From assembly GCA_030426245.1 (NCBI GenBank), contig JAUHYZ010000001.1, positions 248,001-312,000 of the forward strand: DNA of 64,000 nucleotides, given 5' to 3'. Within the stretch, counting starts at the first letter, position 1. Each line of letters begins with the position of its first letter. The position numbers and the translations under genes were made by a program. This document shows positions 61,627 through 64,000 of the stretch, piece after piece. The DNA is from Alphaproteobacteria bacterium (GTDB taxonomy: Bacteria; Pseudomonadota; Alphaproteobacteria; Sphingomonadales; Sphingomonadaceae). Below the pieces are notes generated by a model that was not told the DNA's origin, did not search any database, and was given only the letters and a program-made list of their open reading frames with translations.

Positions 61627-64000
61627 GTGAAATCTAACGCAATTGGGTTGCTGGGCCGTAGCTCGGCATTTGCATTGGCGCTGGCTGCACTCGCGCCAGC
61701 ATCGCAAGCTTGGGCGCAGGACGATGAAGCATTGCCCGCTGAGGCCGAAGCAAGCAGCAGTAGGGATGAGGCGATCGTGGTGACCGGTTCGCGCATTGCG
61801 CGGTCCACATTTTCTTCCACGACGCCAGTAACCGTTATTGGTGCCGATACGATCGCTGCTCTAGGCCAGGTCAATGTCGGTGAAACGCTGCAGATGCTGC
61901 CGCAGAACGTGGCGACTGTTTCCGATACCAATGTCGGCCTTGCCGCAAATACCGTTCAGGTGAACATCGGTGCGCAGATTGCCAACCTTCGCGGCCTTAA
62001 CCCGCGCAATGGCGTGCGTACGCTGACACTGGTCGACACGCGACGCCACGTACCATCCACTACGGGCGGCGGCGTCGATATGAACCTTATTCCCTCGATC
62101 CTCGTGCAGAGTGTCGAAACGGTGACGGGTGGTGCTTCGGCTGCATATGGTACCGACGCTCTTGTAGGCGTCGTCAACATCATCCTCGATAAGCAGTTGC
62201 AGGGTATCAAGGCGCAGATCGACTACGGGGAAACGTTCCGTAGCGACGGCACCAATTTCCACGCCGCTTTGGCCTACGGCACCGAGTTTGCCGATGGCCG
62301 TGGTCATTTCATCATTGGTGGCGAATACCAGGATTCGGGCGAAGTCGGTGACTGCGTCTATGTCCGTGAATGGTGCGCCCGCTCACCGGATACGTTCCTG
62401 AACGAACAATACAATCAGCCGGGTACGACTCATTTTGGCGAACCGCACTACATTCGCGGCAATGATGGCGCCTATACGAACTACAGCCTGACCGGCGTTC
62501 TCCGCGGAACCACTGCTGGCCGTGTCAACGACACGCAATTGCGCAATATCACCTTCACCGAAGACGGATCGCGCGCGCTGGATTTCGATCCAGGTGAATA
62601 CACTCAGGGGATTGGCTTCTTCACCCGCCAGGGCGGTACTTGTACGCTTGATTGTTCACTCTGGTCCGAAGTCCAGCTGAAGCCGGAAGTTGAGCGTTCC
62701 TCGATTTTCGCGCATGCAGACTACGAATTCTCGTCCAGTCTCAAGGCGACCTTCGAAGCATCCTATGCGACACGTAAGTCGAGTGTGAAGGGGCTTTCGC
62801 TCGGGCCGTCTTCCGGACACCCGATCCGCGCAGACAATGCGTATCTTGCCGATGTGGTGATCTTCGATCGTTCAACCGGGCAAGATATTCTACTGACCGA
62901 CTTCATCGACAGCACGCGTACGGGCGTATTCCCGGGTGGATTTGGTTATGAACCTGGAGTCGGCGGATCCAGCGCGACACAAACGAATACCTCGCAAGCG
63001 CCAGGTGTCGACAATCTGCCGCTCTTCATCGGCAAGCACATGCATGATGCCATCGGTGCTCGCAACAATACCAAGACCGATCTGGAAACCTATCGGATCT
63101 TGGCCGGACTGGAAGGCGAGTTCGAATTCTTCGGAAATAACTGGAACTGGGATGCGTACTATCAGTACGGCAAGACCAACCAGAACCTGCAGATCGAAGG
63201 CAATCGCATCAACGAATACTTTGCCGCAGCGATCGACGCTGTTGACGAAGGCATGATGCAAACCATGCAACAGGATATCAACGGCAACTGGATACCTGGC
63301 AGCGGCACACCAAACGGCAATATCATCTGCCGCGGCACTTTGCTGGGCCCAGGCCCCAACCCTGTCGCAACGCCCAATACGTCGCAGCCACCTAGCTGGT
63401 TCCAGCACTGGAATCTGCCTTATGCGGATGGCTGTAAGCCGCTTGCCCTGGTCGGCAACGAATACGATCCTGAAGCAATTGCCTATGTTTACCGCACGGC
63501 GCAGGAAGACTTCGAATACGAACAGCATGTCTTCGCGTTCAACTTGGGCGGCGATCTGTTCGAGGGTTGGGCCGGACCGATCGCATTGGCTGTAGGCGGT
63601 GAATATCGCTTCGAAACAGGCTCTGCAGTGCATGAGACACTGGGTGGCGGCATCCAGTTCCCGGTCGATGCCTTCGGCAACGACTACGGCGGCGATCTGA
63701 AGATCCTTGAAGGCTATGTAGAAGCCAACATCCCGCTGCTGCGCGATATTCCTTTGGTTCAATATCTCGAACTCAATGGCGCATTCCGTCGTACACAGCA
63801 GACGAACACCAGCGGTACGACCGATGAATCGAAGGATCTGGGCTTCAACACCTGGAAGATCTCGGGCGACTGGGAAGTTACCGACTGGCTGCGCTTCCGT
63901 GCAACCCGTTCGCGTGACGTGCGCGCCGCGTCCTTCGTCGATCTGTACTACAATCTGGGCAGCACCGACTTTGGTCCGCCGCAGGGCCGAGTGAACAACC
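61627..64000 (+). CDS. TonB-dependent receptor, N-terminal part (runs off the window)
   Basis: An open frame from GTG 61627 (GGGGAGAGGA ribosome-binding site) continues without a stop to the window end, at least 791 residues. It has a signal peptide (cleavage near AWAQD), a TonB-box-like EAIVVTGSRI, and a plug domain with TPVTVIGADTIAALG, NLRGLNPRNGVRTLTLVD and VETVTGGASAAYGTDALVGVVNIIL. Large extracellular loops follow with several Cys pairs (DCVYVREWCAR, TCTLDCSLW). This is the large receptor type common in sphingomonads for sugars, aromatics or peptides. It is probably regulated by the divergent LysR protein. Confidence 0.88.
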   Translation, partial: MKSNAIGLLGRSSAFALALAALAPASQAWAQDDEALPAEAEASSSRDEAIVVTGSRIARSTFSSTTPVTVIGADTIAALGQVNVGETLQMLPQNVATVSDTNVGLAANTVQVNIGAQIANLRGLNPRNGVRTLTLVDTRRHVPSTTGGGVDMNLIPSILVQSVETVTGGASAAYGTDALVGVVNIILDKQLQGIKAQIDYGETFRSDGTNFHAALAYGTEFADGRGHFIIGGEYQDSGEVGDCVYVREWCARSPDTFLNEQYNQPGTTHFGEPHYIRGNDGAYTNYSLTGVLRGTTAGRVNDTQLRNITFTEDGSRALDFDPGEYTQGIGFFTRQGGTCTLDCSLWSEVQLKPEVERSSIFAHADYEFSSSLKATFEASYATRKSSVKGLSLGPSSGHPIRADNAYLADVVIFDRSTGQDILLTDFIDSTRTGVFPGGFGYEPGVGGSSATQTNTSQAPGVDNLPLFIGKHMHDAIGARNNTKTDLETYRILAGLEGEFEFFGNNWNWDAYYQYGKTNQNLQIEGNRINEYFAAAIDAVDEGMMQTMQQDINGNWIPGSGTPNGNIICRGTLLGPGPNPVATPNTSQPPSWFQHWNLPYADGCKPLALVGNEYDPEAIAYVYRTAQEDFEYEQHVFAFNLGGDLFEGWAGPIALAVGGEYRFETGSAVHETLGGGIQFPVDAFGNDYGGDLKILEGYVEANIPLLRDIPLVQYLELNGAFRRTQQTNTSGTTDESKDLGFNTWKISGDWEVTDWLRFRATRSRDVRAASFVDLYYNLGSTDFGPPQGRVNN

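Overview
The window is about 60 percent GC, densely coded, and reads as a chromosomal segment of an alphaproteobacterium, most likely a sphingomonad (order Sphingomonadales). This is an inference from several traits seen together: many TonB-dependent receptors, Spinster-type MFS carriers beside methionine-synthase-like genes, a FnrL-type regulator directly before a cbb3 oxidase cluster, and AlkB beside P450 alkane oxidation. No plasmid, phage or IS hallmark was found. One tRNA (Leu, CAG anticodon) is present.

Layout. 1-6022: ABC-dependent capsule export locus (end of kpsC; then kpsM-kpsT-kpsE-kpsD-kpsS on the minus strand). 6187-7915: a phytanoyl-CoA-dioxygenase-like protein and a HAD phosphatase. 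7925-11482: a minus-strand operon alkB / membrane hydrolase / cytochrome P450, suggesting terminal hydroxylation of alkanes or related chains. 11637-18626: an iron and redox cluster: PepSY membrane protein, DUF2271 protein with an apparent flavinylation motif, DUF4198 protein, ApbE flavin transferase, PiuC-type dioxygenase, Fur-box-preceded siderophore receptor, and a TonB-like protein. 18661-21772: a minus-strand TadG/TadE/TadE operon.

22091-27172 and 38417-54630 look like two arms of one catabolic region. They hold 4-hydroxybenzoate hydroxylase, an Old Yellow Enzyme reductase, two MetE-like zinc transferases, three MFS carriers, an iron alcohol dehydrogenase, MmsA, two amidohydrolases, NTF2/SnoaL-like proteins, a lipoprotein-type PQQ dehydrogenase and an aldehyde dehydrogenase. 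A related palindromic sequence (TTATCRCGWTAA-like) lies upstream of four of these units and may mark an undescribed regulon. Between the arms, 27342-38245 carries fnrL, ompW and a complete cbb3 oxidase set (ccoNOQP, ccoGHIS, a small Cys-rich protein, hemN) behind a near-consensus FNR box.

54838-60160: fliQ-fliR-flhB-flhA plus a TPR protein, with no fliP or other flagellar gene beside them; FlhB carries NPEH in place of the usual NPTH autocleavage motif. 60194-64000: a LysR regulator divergent from a large TonB-dependent receptor that runs off the window.

All assignments come from reading motifs, gene order and family resemblance; no database search was run.
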